Positions 49,300-57,276 of a stretch of 64,000 bases of DNA are shown here, piece after piece. The translations under genes were made by a program, and so were the position numbers. The stretch is from Microbacterium sp. zg-Y1090 (GTDB lineage Bacteria; Actinomycetota; Actinomycetes; Actinomycetales; Microbacteriaceae): NCBI RefSeq assembly GCF_030246945.1, contig NZ_CP126742.1, forward strand, positions 2,728,001 through 2,792,000. Reading direction: 5' to 3'. The notes under the pieces were generated by a model. It saw only the letters and a program-made list of their open reading frames with translations. It made no database searches and was not told the origin of the DNA. Position 1 is the stretch's first letter; the number at the start of each line of letters is the position of its first letter.

Positions 49300-50280
49300 T
49301 CAGCTCTCACCGGCGGCGGCCGGCTGGATGGGGGCGGGACCGAGCTCATCGAGGAGCTTCTGCATCGCCACGTACGCCTTGTTGCGGTAGGCGATGAGTT
49401 CGGGGGTGCGCTCAGCGGGCACATCGAGGAAGCCCGCTCCGGACTTCGTGCCGAGCTTGCCTGCTGTGACGAGGTCCTCGAGGATCTTCGGGGTGGCGAA
49501 CCGCTCGGGGAACTCCGTCTGCAGCGACGCGTAGCAGAACGCGTACACGTCGAGCCCGGCCATGTCGGCGACCGCGAACGGCCCGAAGAAGGGCAGCCGG
49601 AATCCGAAGGTCGTGCGCACGATCGTGTCGATATCCTCCGGGGTGGCGACACCCTCCTCGACCAGCTGCGTCGCCTCGTGGAACAGCGCGTACTGCAGTC
49701 GGTTGAGGACGAACCCGGTGGCATCCTTCACGCGAGCCGTCTGCTTGCCGGTCGCGGCGACGATCTGCTCGACGACCGGGATGATCGCGGGATCCGTGGC
49801 GGCATGTGGGATGAGCTCCACGCCGGGGATGAACGGTGCCGGGTTGGAGAAGTGAACGCCGAGGAAGCGCTCGGGGTTGACCACCGCCTCGGCGAGCTTG
49901 CCGATGAGGATCGTCGACGTGTTGCTGCCGATGATCGCGTCGGGGGCGGCGGCTTCGCTGATGCGGCGGAGCGTGGCGTGCTTGATCTCGATCTTCTCCG
50001 GCACCGCCTCTTCGATGAAGGTCGCCCCGGACACGGCTTGCTCGATCGTGGTCGCCGTCACGCGTGCGGCGATGATCGCCGGCGCGTCGGCGGGGAACAG
50101 CCCATCGGCGGCGAACTGCTCGGCCTCGGCGATGAGGCGCTCGCGGTTGCCCTCGGCGATGGCGAGGTCGACGTCGGCGATGCGCACGTCGGCGCCCGAC
50201 AGCGCCAGCACCTGGGCGATGCCGCCGCCCATGTAGCCACTGCCGATCACGGCGTAGACGGGACGGGTGGTTTCGGTCAT
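49300..50280 (-). CDS. 3-hydroxyacyl-CoA-dehydrogenase-type oxidoreductase
   Basis: A 326-aa enzyme of the 3HCDH fold. It has the NAD loop IGSGYMGGGIAQVLALSG with Asp in IADVD, the Ser-Asn-Thr-Ser motif, and the catalytic His in GVHFSNPAPFIPGVELI. Stand-alone members include carnitine 3-dehydrogenase, L-gulonate 3-dehydrogenase and other sugar-acid dehydrogenases. In this cluster a sugar-acid substrate is more likely than an acyl-CoA. It is second in the unit, between the TIM-barrel isomerase gene and the SDR gene. Confidence 0.85.
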   Translation of the reverse strand: MTETTRPVYAVIGSGYMGGGIAQVLALSGADVRIADVDLAIAEGNRERLIAEAEQFAADGLFPADAPAIIAARVTATTIEQAVSGATFIEEAVPEKIEIKHATLRRISEAAAPDAIIGSNTSTILIGKLAEAVVNPERFLGVHFSNPAPFIPGVELIPHAATDPAIIPVVEQIVAATGKQTARVKDATGFVLNRLQYALFHEATQLVEEGVATPEDIDTIVRTTFGFRLPFFGPFAVADMAGLDVYAFCYASLQTEFPERFATPKILEDLVTAGKLGTKSGAGFLDVPAERTPELIAYRNKAYVAMQKLLDELGPAPIQPAAAGES

Positions 50281-50305
50281 GGCGTCTCCTTCGACGTCGT
50301 GCGGC

Positions 50306-51256
50306 TCATTCGCTCGCGGGGTCGGGCAGCAGCGACTGCAGGTACGTGCGGTTGGTGGCGCAGACCCCGAGGCTGTCGCCTCCGTACTGCTCCATGAGGA
50401 AGGGGCCGCGGAAGCCGACCTCGATGGCGAGGGAGACCATGGCCCGGTAGTTGATGAGGCCCTGCTCCATCGTCGTGGGCACCGAGGTGAACCAGCTGCC
50501 GTCGACGGCCTCGTCGCGGGTGTAGTTCTTGACATGCCAGTAGTTGGCGTAGGGCAGCGTCTTCTCGTGCATCTCGCGCCAGTCCTCGATGGGCCGGTGC
50601 AGGCGGATGAGGTTGGCGATGTCAGGGTTGAGCCCGACGTTGTCGAGCCCGATCTCCTCGATGAGGCGCACCGCGCTGTCTGCGGTGCCGAGGTAGGTGT
50701 CCTCGTACATCTCCAGTGACATCGGCAGCCCGACGGATGCCGCGTGCTCGCCGAGCTCGCGCAGGCGCTTCACCGCGAGGGCGCGGGTGTCGGCATCGTC
50801 GGGGTCGACGGGCCCGGGCGCGGTCCAGAACCACAGTGCCCGGCGCTGGGCCTCGGTGAACGGCTGGTGCAGGCCCGTGGAGAACACCTGCAGGCCGAGT
50901 TCGGCCGACGCGTCGATCGTGCGATGGGCGTAAGCGAGGTTCTCCTCGCCGCGACCGGGCTGGATGACGCTCTGACGCTGCACGTGCACCGAGATCGGGG
51001 TCACGCCGTGGGCGCCGGCGATGGCCAGCAGCTCATCGCGGCGCGACGGCTCCAGGTCGGCGGGGCGGATGTGGCTGTCGGCCAGCTCGATGGCGGTGAA
51101 GCCCAGCCGAGCGACCTGGGCGAAGATGTCGTCCCAGACTTCCGGCGCCGCATCGTGCAGCGCCGTCCCATCGCGTCGGACGGGCGGGAATCCGTGCATG
51201 CACACTGCGATCGGCCACGTCCGGCTGTCCAGGGCGGGGGGTGGCGAATCTGTCAT
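50306..51256 (-). CDS. Sugar phosphate isomerase/epimerase (xylose-isomerase-like TIM barrel)
   Basis: A 316-aa protein of the AP-endonuclease-2/xylose-isomerase-like barrel family. It has acidic and His residues spaced as metal ligands (SLEMYEDTYLG; GLNPDIANL; YWHVKNY; FLMEQYGGD). Relatives are isomerases, epimerases, dehydratases and, in apionate pathways, decarboxylases. It is the first gene of the downstream catabolic unit, directly after the shared operator motif. ATG 51256 was chosen because upstream codons fall in the promoter region. Confidence 0.83.
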   Translation of the reverse strand: MTDSPPPALDSRTWPIAVCMHGFPPVRRDGTALHDAAPEVWDDIFAQVARLGFTAIELADSHIRPADLEPSRRDELLAIAGAHGVTPISVHVQRQSVIQPGRGEENLAYAHRTIDASAELGLQVFSTGLHQPFTEAQRRALWFWTAPGPVDPDDADTRALAVKRLRELGEHAASVGLPMSLEMYEDTYLGTADSAVRLIEEIGLDNVGLNPDIANLIRLHRPIEDWREMHEKTLPYANYWHVKNYTRDEAVDGSWFTSVPTTMEQGLINYRAMVSLAIEVGFRGPFLMEQYGGDSLGVCATNRTYLQSLLPDPASE

Positions 51257-51304
51257 GACGTCTCCATTGGCGTGTCTGCCGAGGCGCTCTCGGGCTCGGT
51301 TCGT

Positions 51305-51334
51305 CGATCCTACAGGAAATAGGCCCAGAGGGAA
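51305..51334 (-). promoter_or_regulatory. Shared promoter/operator motif, copy 2 (downstream catabolic unit)
   Basis: On the minus strand the sequence reads TTCCC-TCTG-GGCC-TATTTCC-TG-TAGGATCG, aligning almost base for base with the site at 55369-55399. TAGGAT (51306-51311) is a plausible -10. The dyad CCTA...TAGG overlaps it. It lies 49 bp upstream of the first gene of the unit. It is the likely binding site of the GntR regulator encoded just upstream. Confidence 0.7.
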
Positions 51335-51349
51335 GGGGCAGATCACCCC

Positions 51350-51612
51350 GGTCGTTGAGCGAGCGCAGCGAGACGAAACGCCCCACGCCCTCCCGGTCGT
51401 TGAGCGAGCGCAGCGAGACGAAACGCCCGCCCGCCACGTTTCGTCTCGGTCGCTGCGTTCCCTCGCTCAACGACCCCCGCGCCTTCCGGTCGTTGAGCGA
51501 GCGCAGCGAGACGAAACGCCCACACCCTTCCGGTCGTTGAGCGAGCGCAGCGAGACGAAACGCCCGCCCGCCACGTTTCGTCTCGGTCGCTGCGCTCCCT
51601 CGCTCAACGACC
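51350..51612. repeat. Array of GGTCGTTGAGCGAGCG repeats with inverted copies
   Basis: Four forward copies of CGGTCGTTGAGCGAGCGCAG...CGAGACGAAACGCCC (starting 51350, 51394, 51487, 51531) and two inverted longer copies (51437-51475, 51574-51612, with the variant CTCGGTCGCTGCG(T/C)TCCCTCGCTC). Forward plus inverted pairs make stable stems (CGAGACGAAACG with CGTTTCGTCTCG). The array fills the gap between the gntR stop and the next promoter. It is the same family as 22493-22678. There is no cas gene and no regular spacer, so it is not CRISPR. Confidence 0.88.
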
Positions 51613-51630
51613 CGGGACCCGCCGGTGCAG

Positions 51631-52356
51631 TCAGCCGCGCTCGACGTCGAGGGACCGGGAGCGCACCAGCTCGATGTGCCGGCGCATCGCCCGCTCCGGC
51701 GCGCGGGAATCGTCGCCGGCGAACGCCTCCACGATCGCGGCGTGCTCGGCGATCGCCTCGCGCACATCGGTGACACCGTGCAGCGCCGCCTGGCGCATGC
51801 GGTGCAGCTGCGCCGCGAGGGCGTCGGACATCTCGGTGAGGTAGTGGTTGCGGCAGTGATCGAACACGACCCGGTGGAAGGCGGCATCCGCGGCGAAGTA
51901 GGCCGTCGTCAGCGCCACATCGGTGTCACCGGAGGCCATCGTGGCGATGACCTGCTCGCCGACGCTGCGGTGGTGCTCCTGCGCGTCGCGCAGCTCGGCC
52001 ACCATCGCCGCCGAGGCGGGCGTGGCCAGCCGCGCGGCGGTCGCCTCGAGCATGAGCCGCGCGTCGAACAGCTCGGCCAGCTGGGACGGCTTCAGCAGCG
52101 GAGCCACACGGTACCCCTTGAGTGCCTCCCGGCTGACCAGCCCGGTGCGCTCGAGCTGCACCATCGCCTCGCGCACGGGGGTGGGGGAGACCTCCAGCTG
52201 ACGGGCGATCGTGTCGATCGACAGCCGAGCCCCGGGGGCGACGTCGCCGCTGAGCAGCAGCTGCAGGATGCGCTCGTACACGTGGTCGCGCAGTCCCCGC
52301 CGTTCGATGGTGCCGGTGAGGGCACTGAGCCCGCGGGGGTCCTGCTGCAAGGTCAT
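51631..52356 (-). CDS. GntR-family transcriptional regulator (FadR/FCD type)
   Basis: A 241-aa regulator. The N-terminal winged helix has VYERILQLLLSGDVAPGARLS and VSPTPVREAMVQLERTGLV, the hallmark GntR recognition region. The C-terminal FCD domain is all-helical with likely metal-binding histidines (FHRVVFDHCRNHYL; IAEHAAIVEAF). FCD regulators usually respond to small carboxylates or sugar acids. It is the last gene of the upstream unit, with ATG overlapping the isomerase stop (ATGA), and probably autoregulates through the shared motif. Confidence 0.92.
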   Translation of the reverse strand: MTLQQDPRGLSALTGTIERRGLRDHVYERILQLLLSGDVAPGARLSIDTIARQLEVSPTPVREAMVQLERTGLVSREALKGYRVAPLLKPSQLAELFDARLMLEATAARLATPASAAMVAELRDAQEHHRSVGEQVIATMASGDTDVALTTAYFAADAAFHRVVFDHCRNHYLTEMSDALAAQLHRMRQAALHGVTDVREAIAEHAAIVEAFAGDDSRAPERAMRRHIELVRSRSLDVERG

Positions 52357-53126
52357 CGGGTGTCCTCCTGGGATGCCGGCGTCAGATGAGACGCCTCATC
52401 GAGTATCTCGCCGAATGCGGCCGGCTCGTGCGCGAAGCGGCCGAGGAAGATCCCGTCGACCGCGTCGGCGATGTCGGAGAGGAGGCCGGGACCGGCGCTT
52501 CCGCCGTAGATGACCGACGCCTGCTCGGGCGCCGCAGCGAGGTGGGTGCGCAGTGCCGCGCAGACGGCACGGATGTGGTCGGCGCGCGCCGGCTCCGCCG
52601 CCCCGATCGCCCAGATCGGCTCGTAGGCGACCACGATCTCGCCGTGAAGACCCGCCGCCCGCGCCGCGGCCAGGCCGGAGTCGATCTGCCGCGCGACCTC
52701 CGTCGCCGCAGCCGCGGCGCTGCCGCGCTCCGCCTCCCCCACACACAGGATCGGCACCAGGGCGTTGCGCTGGGCGGCCGCCACCTTGGCCGCGACCACC
52801 TCGTCGGTGTCGCCGAAGAGACGCCGACGTTCGGCGTGGCCGACCTCGACGTAGCGGCATCCGAGCTCTGCCAGCACCGCGCCGCTGACCTCACCGGTGT
52901 ACGGCCCCTCGTCGTGTGCGGCGATGTCCTGCGCCCCGACGGACAGCCCCACCGGGGCGCCGATCTCGACGCACGCCGGAATGGACGGGTACTGCGGGAT
53001 CACGAACGCCGAGACCCGGCCTGCGGCGACGGCGGGGTGCGCCGCCACCTGGGCGGCCACCTCCTGCGTCCACGCCACGGTGCGGGCGTGCGAGAAGTAC
53101 ATCTTGAGGCTCGTGCCGATGAGCAT
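52353..53126 (-). CDS. Triose-phosphate-isomerase-family protein, probable L-erythrulose-1-phosphate isomerase
   Basis: A 257-aa TIM-family enzyme that keeps the catalytic triad Lys8 (GTSLKMY), His97 (EVGHAERR) and Glu169 (AYEPIWAIG), plus the phosphate loop YGGSAGPG. The N-terminal GNWKMN of glycolytic TpiA is replaced by GTSLKMY, similar to the GTS-x-KM start of EryH/LerI tetrulose-phosphate isomerases as I recall them. With the DhaKL-type kinase and RpiB-type gene upstream, conversion of L-erythrulose-1-P to D-erythrulose-4-P is the likely reaction. It is not the housekeeping TpiA. Confidence 0.85.
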   Translation of the reverse strand: MLIGTSLKMYFSHARTVAWTQEVAAQVAAHPAVAAGRVSAFVIPQYPSIPACVEIGAPVGLSVGAQDIAAHDEGPYTGEVSGAVLAELGCRYVEVGHAERRRLFGDTDEVVAAKVAAAQRNALVPILCVGEAERGSAAAAATEVARQIDSGLAAARAAGLHGEIVVAYEPIWAIGAAEPARADHIRAVCAALRTHLAAAPEQASVIYGGSAGPGLLSDIADAVDGIFLGRFAHEPAAFGEILDEASHLTPASQEDTR

Positions 53127-53151
53127 CCGAACTCCCCCGCGCCGCTGCCGG

Positions 53152-53607
53152 TCAGGCCTCTTCGTACGCGCAGATCTCCTGCACCTTCTCGTTCGAGGCG
53201 CTCTCGGGGTCGAAGGTGTAGGTCAGCCATTCGCGCACGAGTCGTCGCGCGAGCTCCAGCCCGACCACGCGCTGCCCCATGCACAGCACCTGCGCATCGT
53301 TGGACAGCACCGCACGCTCCACGCTGTAGGGGTCGTGCGCCGTCACCGCGCGGATGCCGTTGACCTTGTTCGCCGCGATCGCCACACCGAGCCCCGTGCC
53401 GCAGATGAGCAGGGCCCGGTCGGCGTCACCGGCGGCGACGCGCTCGGCCGCCGCGATCGCGATCGCGGGATAGTTCGTGTGCCCATCGGCATCCACCCCC
53501 ACGTCCACGACCTCGGCCACCAGGTCGTTGGCCTCGAGGTCGGCCTTGAGTCGTTCCTTGTACTCGAAGCCCGCGTCGTCCGAGCCGATCACCAGTCGTA
53601 GTGCCAT
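53152..53607 (-). CDS. rpiB: RpiB/LacA-family isomerase, probable D-erythrulose-4-phosphate isomerase
   Basis: A 151-aa RpiB-type sugar-phosphate isomerase. It has the active-site Cys69 in LLICGTGLG, the substrate loop [10 protein letters not shown] and [19 protein letters not shown]. The N-terminus reads [11 protein letters not shown], with Asp in place of the SDHxG His of canonical RpiB, as I recall for EryI/DerI enzymes. With its neighbours it would convert D-erythrulose-4-P to D-erythrose-4-P, feeding the pentose phosphate pathway. It starts 1 nt after the kinase stop codon. Confidence 0.87.
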   Translation of the reverse strand: MALRLVIGSDDAGFEYKERLKADLEANDLVAEVVDVGVDADGHTNYPAIAIAAAERVAAGDADRALLICGTGLGVAIAANKVNGIRAVTAHDPYSVERAVLSNDAQVLCMGQRVVGLELARRLVREWLTYTFDPESASNEKVQEICAYEEA

Positions 53608-53608
53608 G

Positions 53609-55336
53609 TCAGTCCTCCTCCTTCAGAACGTCGAGTACGGTGTGCGCCACCAGCGCGAAGGACACCGCCCCGGGGTCAGGGGTTCCGAGACTCCTGTCGC
53701 CGTGCGACCGCGCCCGTCCCAGCCTGGCGGTCAGCTCCGACGTCTGCTGCGCGGCCGCCGTGGCCACCTCGGCCGCGTGCGCCCAGGCATCCGTCAGCGC
53801 GTCGTCTGCGGCGACCCTCTCAGCCAGGTCGTCGACGAACGGGACGATCGCATCGATCATCGTCTTGTCGCCCGGGCGGGCATCGCCGAACGCCATGACG
53901 GCGTCCTTCATCCCCACGACGCCCGTCGTCACGCGCTCCGCGGTGACGGCGTCGTCATCGCCGAGCACGGCGCCGAGCGCGCTGAGCATCTCGCCCCAGA
54001 TGGCGCCGGACGTGCCGCCGCCCTTGTCCGCCCACGCCTCGCCGGCGTGCTCGAGTGCGGTGCGCGCGCCCGCTCCGGCGTCGACGGCGGCCTGGGCGGC
54101 CTCAGCCGCCGCCCGGCTGCCGCGCTGCATCCCGATGCCGTGGTCGCCGTCGCCGGCGACGCGGTCGAGGCGCCCGAGCTCGTCGGCGTGGGCGTCGAGC
54201 ATCACCGCCGTCGCGCTCACGGCGCGGGCGATCACGGTGGCAGCGGCGCGCGAGGCGTCGGTGGCTTCGCCGATCTCCTGGGCTTCGTCCAGCGCGGCGA
54301 TCTCGTCGTCGCCCACCGCACGGCGGTCGGGGACCGCGCCGCGACGGAAGGCGGGCGTGTCGCACGGCGCCAGCCAGAGGCGCTCGAGCTCGTCGTCGAG
54401 CCACAGCAGGGTGAGGGAGGCGCCGGCCATGTCGAAGCTCGTGCAGAACTCGCCCACCTCCGGCGAGACGACGACGGCGCCCGCCGCGGTCAAGAGGCGA
54501 TCGATCGAGCGATAGACGACGAAGAGCTCCTCGTATTTCACGCTCCCGAGGCCGTTGAGGATCGGCACCACGCGGGCGCCGGGAAGGCTGACACCGTCGG
54601 GCAGCTCGTCGAGCAGCTTCGCGACGAACATCTCCGCGAGCTGCGCGGCGGTGGGGACGTCGACTTCGTCGATGCCCGGCTCACCGTGGATGCCGAGCCC
54701 CACCGCCATGCGACCGGTGGGAACGTCGAAGAGCGGTCCGTCCGCGCCGGGCAGCGTGCACCCGCCGAAGGCGACGCCGAACGATCGCGTGCGCGCGTTG
54801 GCGAGCCGGGCGACGCGCTCGACGTCGTCGAGGCCGGCGCCCTCCTCGGCGGCGGCCCCCGCCACCTTGAACACCACGAGGTCGCCCGCGATGCCGCGGC
54901 GGCGGTCGAGGTCGTCCTTCGGCGCGCTCCAGACGTCGTCGGTGACGAGCACCGTGCGGCAGTCGATCCCCGCGTCCCGCAGGCGAGCCTGCGTCTGCCC
55001 GAAGTGCAGCACGTCACCGGCGTAGTTGCCGAAGCTCAGCAGCACGCCGCGTCCTTCGTGCGCCGCGGTGGCGACCGACTGCACCTGGTGAGCGGACGGC
55101 GAGGCGAAGAGGTTGCCCATCGCCGCGCCGTGGGCGAGCCCGGGCCCGACCAGGCCGCCGAACGCCGGGTAGTGGCCGCTCCCGCCGCCGATGACGACGG
55201 CGACCGTCGGCTCAGAGCCGCGGGTGGAGCGCACGACGCCGCCGGTGACCGGACGCACCCAGCGCGCGGATGCCGCGACGAAGCCTTCGATCATCTCCTC
55301 GGCGAAGTCGTCGGGATCGTTGAACAGGCGCGTCAT
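53609..55336 (-). CDS. Dihydroxyacetone-kinase family protein (DhaK-DhaL fusion), probable L-erythrulose kinase
   Basis: A 575-aa ATP-dependent ketose kinase. The DhaK half (~1-330) has [12 protein letters not shown] and the substrate-binding His217 in GIHGEPG. The DhaL half (~375-575) has the Mg-binding [11 protein letters not shown] and [12 protein letters not shown]. Substrate-loop residues (GHYPAF rather than the common GHEPAH) suggest a tetrulose rather than dihydroxyacetone. LerK-type kinases in actinobacteria phosphorylate L-erythrulose. It is the first gene of the upstream unit; ATG 55336 follows AGGAGA. Downstream RpiB- and TIM-type genes complete the route to erythrose-4-P. Confidence 0.87.
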   Translation of the reverse strand: MTRLFNDPDDFAEEMIEGFVAASARWVRPVTGGVVRSTRGSEPTVAVVIGGGSGHYPAFGGLVGPGLAHGAAMGNLFASPSAHQVQSVATAAHEGRGVLLSFGNYAGDVLHFGQTQARLRDAGIDCRTVLVTDDVWSAPKDDLDRRRGIAGDLVVFKVAGAAAEEGAGLDDVERVARLANARTRSFGVAFGGCTLPGADGPLFDVPTGRMAVGLGIHGEPGIDEVDVPTAAQLAEMFVAKLLDELPDGVSLPGARVVPILNGLGSVKYEELFVVYRSIDRLLTAAGAVVVSPEVGEFCTSFDMAGASLTLLWLDDELERLWLAPCDTPAFRRGAVPDRRAVGDDEIAALDEAQEIGEATDASRAAATVIARAVSATAVMLDAHADELGRLDRVAGDGDHGIGMQRGSRAAAEAAQAAVDAGAGARTALEHAGEAWADKGGGTSGAIWGEMLSALGAVLGDDDAVTAERVTTGVVGMKDAVMAFGDARPGDKTMIDAIVPFVDDLAERVAADDALTDAWAHAAEVATAAAQQTSELTARLGRARSHGDRSLGTPDPGAVSFALVAHTVLDVLKEED

Positions 55337-55368
55337 CGCGGTCTCCTCTGGCGGGAAGCAGGATGCGC

Positions 55369-55399
55369 CGATCCTATTGGAAATTGGATCAGACGGGAA
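55369..55399 (-). promoter_or_regulatory. Shared promoter/operator motif, copy 1 (upstream catabolic unit)
   Basis: On the minus strand: TTCCCG, then TCTGATCCAATTTCCAA, then TAGGAT (a possible -35/-10 pair with 17-bp spacing). Overlapping it is a 21-bp dyad, GATCC-n-ATT-nnn-AAT-n-GGATC (55370-55390). The motif matches 51305-51334 upstream of the other catabolic unit. It lies 33 bp upstream of the kinase start. It is the likely GntR-FCD operator. Confidence 0.72.
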
Positions 55400-55419
55400 C
55401 CCGCGAGGCGGCATCCGCT

Positions 55420-56088
55420 TCAGCGCAGGGCGCCCACCGAGGCCAGGGCGAGACGCACGAGCGTGCCCCTGCCGCCTTCCATCTCCGCCGACAGCGCGTC
55501 ACTGGATGCCTCCTCCGGGGTCATCCACGTGACTTCGAGGGCGTCCTGCCGCGGTTCGCAGGTGCCCGAGACCGGCACCACGAAGGCCAGCGAAACCGCA
55601 TGCTGGCGGTCGTCGTGGAACGCGCTGACGCCGGGGATCGGGAAGTACTCGGCCACCGTGAACGGCACAGGCTGGGGCGGCAGCAGGGGAAAGGCCATCG
55701 GACCCAGGTCGTTCTCGACGTGGCGGAAAAGGGCATCGCGCACCGTCTCGCCGTAGCGCACGCGTCCCGAGACGATGGTGCGGGTGATCTCCCCCAGCGG
55801 GGTGGCACGCAGCAGGATGCCGACCTCGGTCACCGCACCCACGCCGTCGGTGCGCACGGGCACGGCCTCGACGTAGAGCATGGGCAGGCGGCGGCGGGCC
55901 TCTGCCAGCTCCACCTCGGTGAGCCACCCGGGATTCTGCGCCGAGCCCGAGACGGGCGACCCGAAGCTGCTGCCGCCGAGCGGGTGACCGGGGCGGTCGT
56001 AGGGCGCACCGCCGGGGCGGAGGGGATCGCGCGGCGAGTCGTCGTCGTCGCGGTCGCCGGGTTCGGGGTCGGGGGTACGGACGGCCAT
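55420..56088 (-). CDS. NUDIX-hydrolase-like protein (DUF4916 family)
   Basis: A 222-aa protein. Residues 1-45 are a disordered Asp/Pro/Arg/Gly-rich extension. The rest resembles the DUF4916/NUDIX-related family of actinobacteria. The Nudix box is degenerate (GRVRYGETVRDALFRHVENDLG: the REUxEE core reads RHVEND), so pyrophosphohydrolase activity is doubtful. The ATG follows TATACATAA by few bases, pointing to a leaderless mRNA. It lies upstream of, and is probably separate from, the catabolic island. Confidence 0.8.
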   Translation of the reverse strand: MAVRTPDPEPGDRDDDDSPRDPLRPGGAPYDRPGHPLGGSSFGSPVSGSAQNPGWLTEVELAEARRRLPMLYVEAVPVRTDGVGAVTEVGILLRATPLGEITRTIVSGRVRYGETVRDALFRHVENDLGPMAFPLLPPQPVPFTVAEYFPIPGVSAFHDDRQHAVSLAFVVPVSGTCEPRQDALEVTWMTPEEASSDALSAEMEGGRGTLVRLALASVGALR

Positions 56089-56095
56089 GCACTTA

Positions 56096-56101
56096 TGTAT
56101 A
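56096..56101 (-). promoter_or_regulatory. -10 box of the NUDIX-like gene
   Basis: TATACA on the minus strand, 7 nt ahead of the ATG at 56088, so transcription would start at or near the start codon. No good -35 is seen at 16-19 bp. The region also separates this gene from the divergent esterase gene. Confidence 0.45.
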
Positions 56102-56138
56102 CCCTCCCGGTGTCGGTGCGTCCTGTCAGGATGGAGAC

Positions 56139-56804
56139 ATGGTCGCCGTTCCCGCCCTCGATCCCGATGCCGTGCGCTGGTCGGCGCCGCCCGCCGAGAG
56201 AGCGGGGCGGCCGCTGCTGGTGATGCTGCACGGGTACGGCGCCGACGAGCACGATCTGTTCGCCTTCGCACCGCACCTGCCGGCCGACTTCGTGGTGGCG
56301 GCCGTGCGTGCGCCGCTGCTGCCGCCGTTCCCGACGCCCGGGTACTCCTGGTATCCGATCGAGGGGCTCCAGAGCCGACGGCCCGAAGACGTCACGGCGG
56401 CCGCGGAGCGGCTCGTGCAATGGCTGGATGCCGAAACGGATGCTGCATCCGTCGGACTCCTCGGGTTCTCGCAGGGTGCGTCGGTCGCGCTGCAGGCGAT
56501 GCGGCTGCAGCCGGACCTCGTGTCGTTCGCGGTGAACCTGAGCGGCTATGTGGCCCCCGGTGCGCTGCCGGGCGACGCGCACCTCGCGGAGCTGCGACCG
56601 CCCGTGTTCTGGGGCCGCGGCACGCATGACGATGTGATCCCGCTCGCCCAGATCGAGCACACGGTGCAATGGCTCCCCGAACACGTCGACTTGAGCGGCC
56701 GGGTCTACACGGGCCTTGCCCACAGTGTTTCCCAGGAGGAACTCGACGACGTCGTGACGTTCCTGCGCAAGCGCCTCGAGGCCGCCGCTCAATCCCCGTC
56801 GTAA
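56139..56804 (+). CDS. Phospholipase/carboxylesterase family alpha/beta-hydrolase
   Basis: A 221-aa serine hydrolase of the acyl-protein-thioesterase/carboxylesterase family. It has the oxyanion loop VMLHGYGADEHDL, the nucleophile Ser111 in GFSQGAS, the catalytic Asp in GTHDDVIP (164/165) and His195 in GLAHSVS. It is cytoplasmic with no signal peptide. The substrate is not predictable beyond short acyl esters. Its 3' end overlaps the convergent small membrane-protein gene by 16 bp. Confidence 0.9.
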   Translation: MVAVPALDPDAVRWSAPPAERAGRPLLVMLHGYGADEHDLFAFAPHLPADFVVAAVRAPLLPPFPTPGYSWYPIEGLQSRRPEDVTAAAERLVQWLDAETDAASVGLLGFSQGASVALQAMRLQPDLVSFAVNLSGYVAPGALPGDAHLAELRPPVFWGRGTHDDVIPLAQIEHTVQWLPEHVDLSGRVYTGLAHSVSQEELDDVVTFLRKRLEAAAQSPS

Positions 56805-57166
56805 CGGTCGGGGCCGGCATCCTGCCCGGCGTCCGAACCGGCACCGTCCCCGTCGATCACATGCGGGTCGCCCGCGATGAGGCGCTCGTCGGGTGGGGGT
56901 GCCGGCGCATCCGCCGGGGCCGCCGCGGTAGCCGCGGCCGCCGTGACGGAGCGGCCACCGGCCGTCGGCACCTCGTCGGGGTCGAGGTCCACCGATGGCT
57001 GGAACGCGACCGCGAACACGAGCGCGAAGGCCACACCCAGCCCGATGCCGAGCGCCACGTTGCTCAGAATCGCGCCCATCGCGGTGCCGATGACGGCGCC
57101 GAGCAGCAGCCCGAACGCCCAGGCGCCCGCCGTCGCCCATGCCTCCCTGCCCCGCCCGCCGTCCAT
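56789..57166 (-). CDS. Small membrane protein with acidic tail
   Basis: A 125-aa protein with two transmembrane segments (~12-34 and 38-57), glycine-rich (GLLLGAVIGTAMGAILSNV), followed by an Ala/Pro/Asp-rich acidic cytoplasmic tail. I do not recognise a family. The ATG lies 7 nt after a TACTCT box, so it may be leaderless. The stop lies inside the 3' end of the convergent esterase gene (16-bp overlap). Confidence 0.7.
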   Translation of the reverse strand: MDGGRGREAWATAGAWAFGLLLGAVIGTAMGAILSNVALGIGLGVAFALVFAVAFQPSVDLDPDEVPTAGGRSVTAAAATAAAPADAPAPPPDERLIAGDPHVIDGDGAGSDAGQDAGPDRYDGD

Positions 57167-57200
57167 GCCGGGCAGAGTAGCCCGCCTTCGACCGCAGGGC

Positions 57201-57206
57201 TATGCT
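57201..57206 (+). promoter_or_regulatory. -10 box of the ABC-F leader transcript
   Basis: TATGCT on the plus strand, 33 bp before the leader ORF start codon. No clear -35 lies at the standard distance; AT-rich WhiB7-type elements were not evident. It places the transcription start near 57213. Confidence 0.45.
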
Positions 57207-57239
57207 GTCGACGACCTCGTCCCGGACGTGAGGAATGAA

Positions 57240-57275
57240 ATGACGAAGATCGTGGCCGCGCAGCACACGCGCTGA
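57240..57275 (+). CDS. Leader peptide upstream of ABC-F ATPase ([11 protein letters not shown])
   Basis: An 11-codon reading frame, ATG to TGA, with a well-placed GAGGA 5 nt before the ATG. It sits in the 5' leader of the ABC-F gene, followed by mutually exclusive hairpins, one of which buries the ABC-F ribosome binding site. This is the layout of antibiotic-sensing leader peptides, where ribosome stalling on the peptide frees the downstream start. Coding status is inferred from layout. Confidence 0.65.
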   Translation: MTKIVAAQHTR

Positions 57276-57276
57276 A

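Noticed and set aside
51350..51612. Possible CRISPR array
   Set aside because: Units occur in both orientations, the intervening segments are 2-12 bp and GC-rich, and there are no cas genes. It fits a REP-type palindromic repeat.
55420..56088. Active Nudix pyrophosphatase
   Set aside because: The Nudix box lacks the consecutive catalytic glutamates, so only a fold-level relation is claimed.
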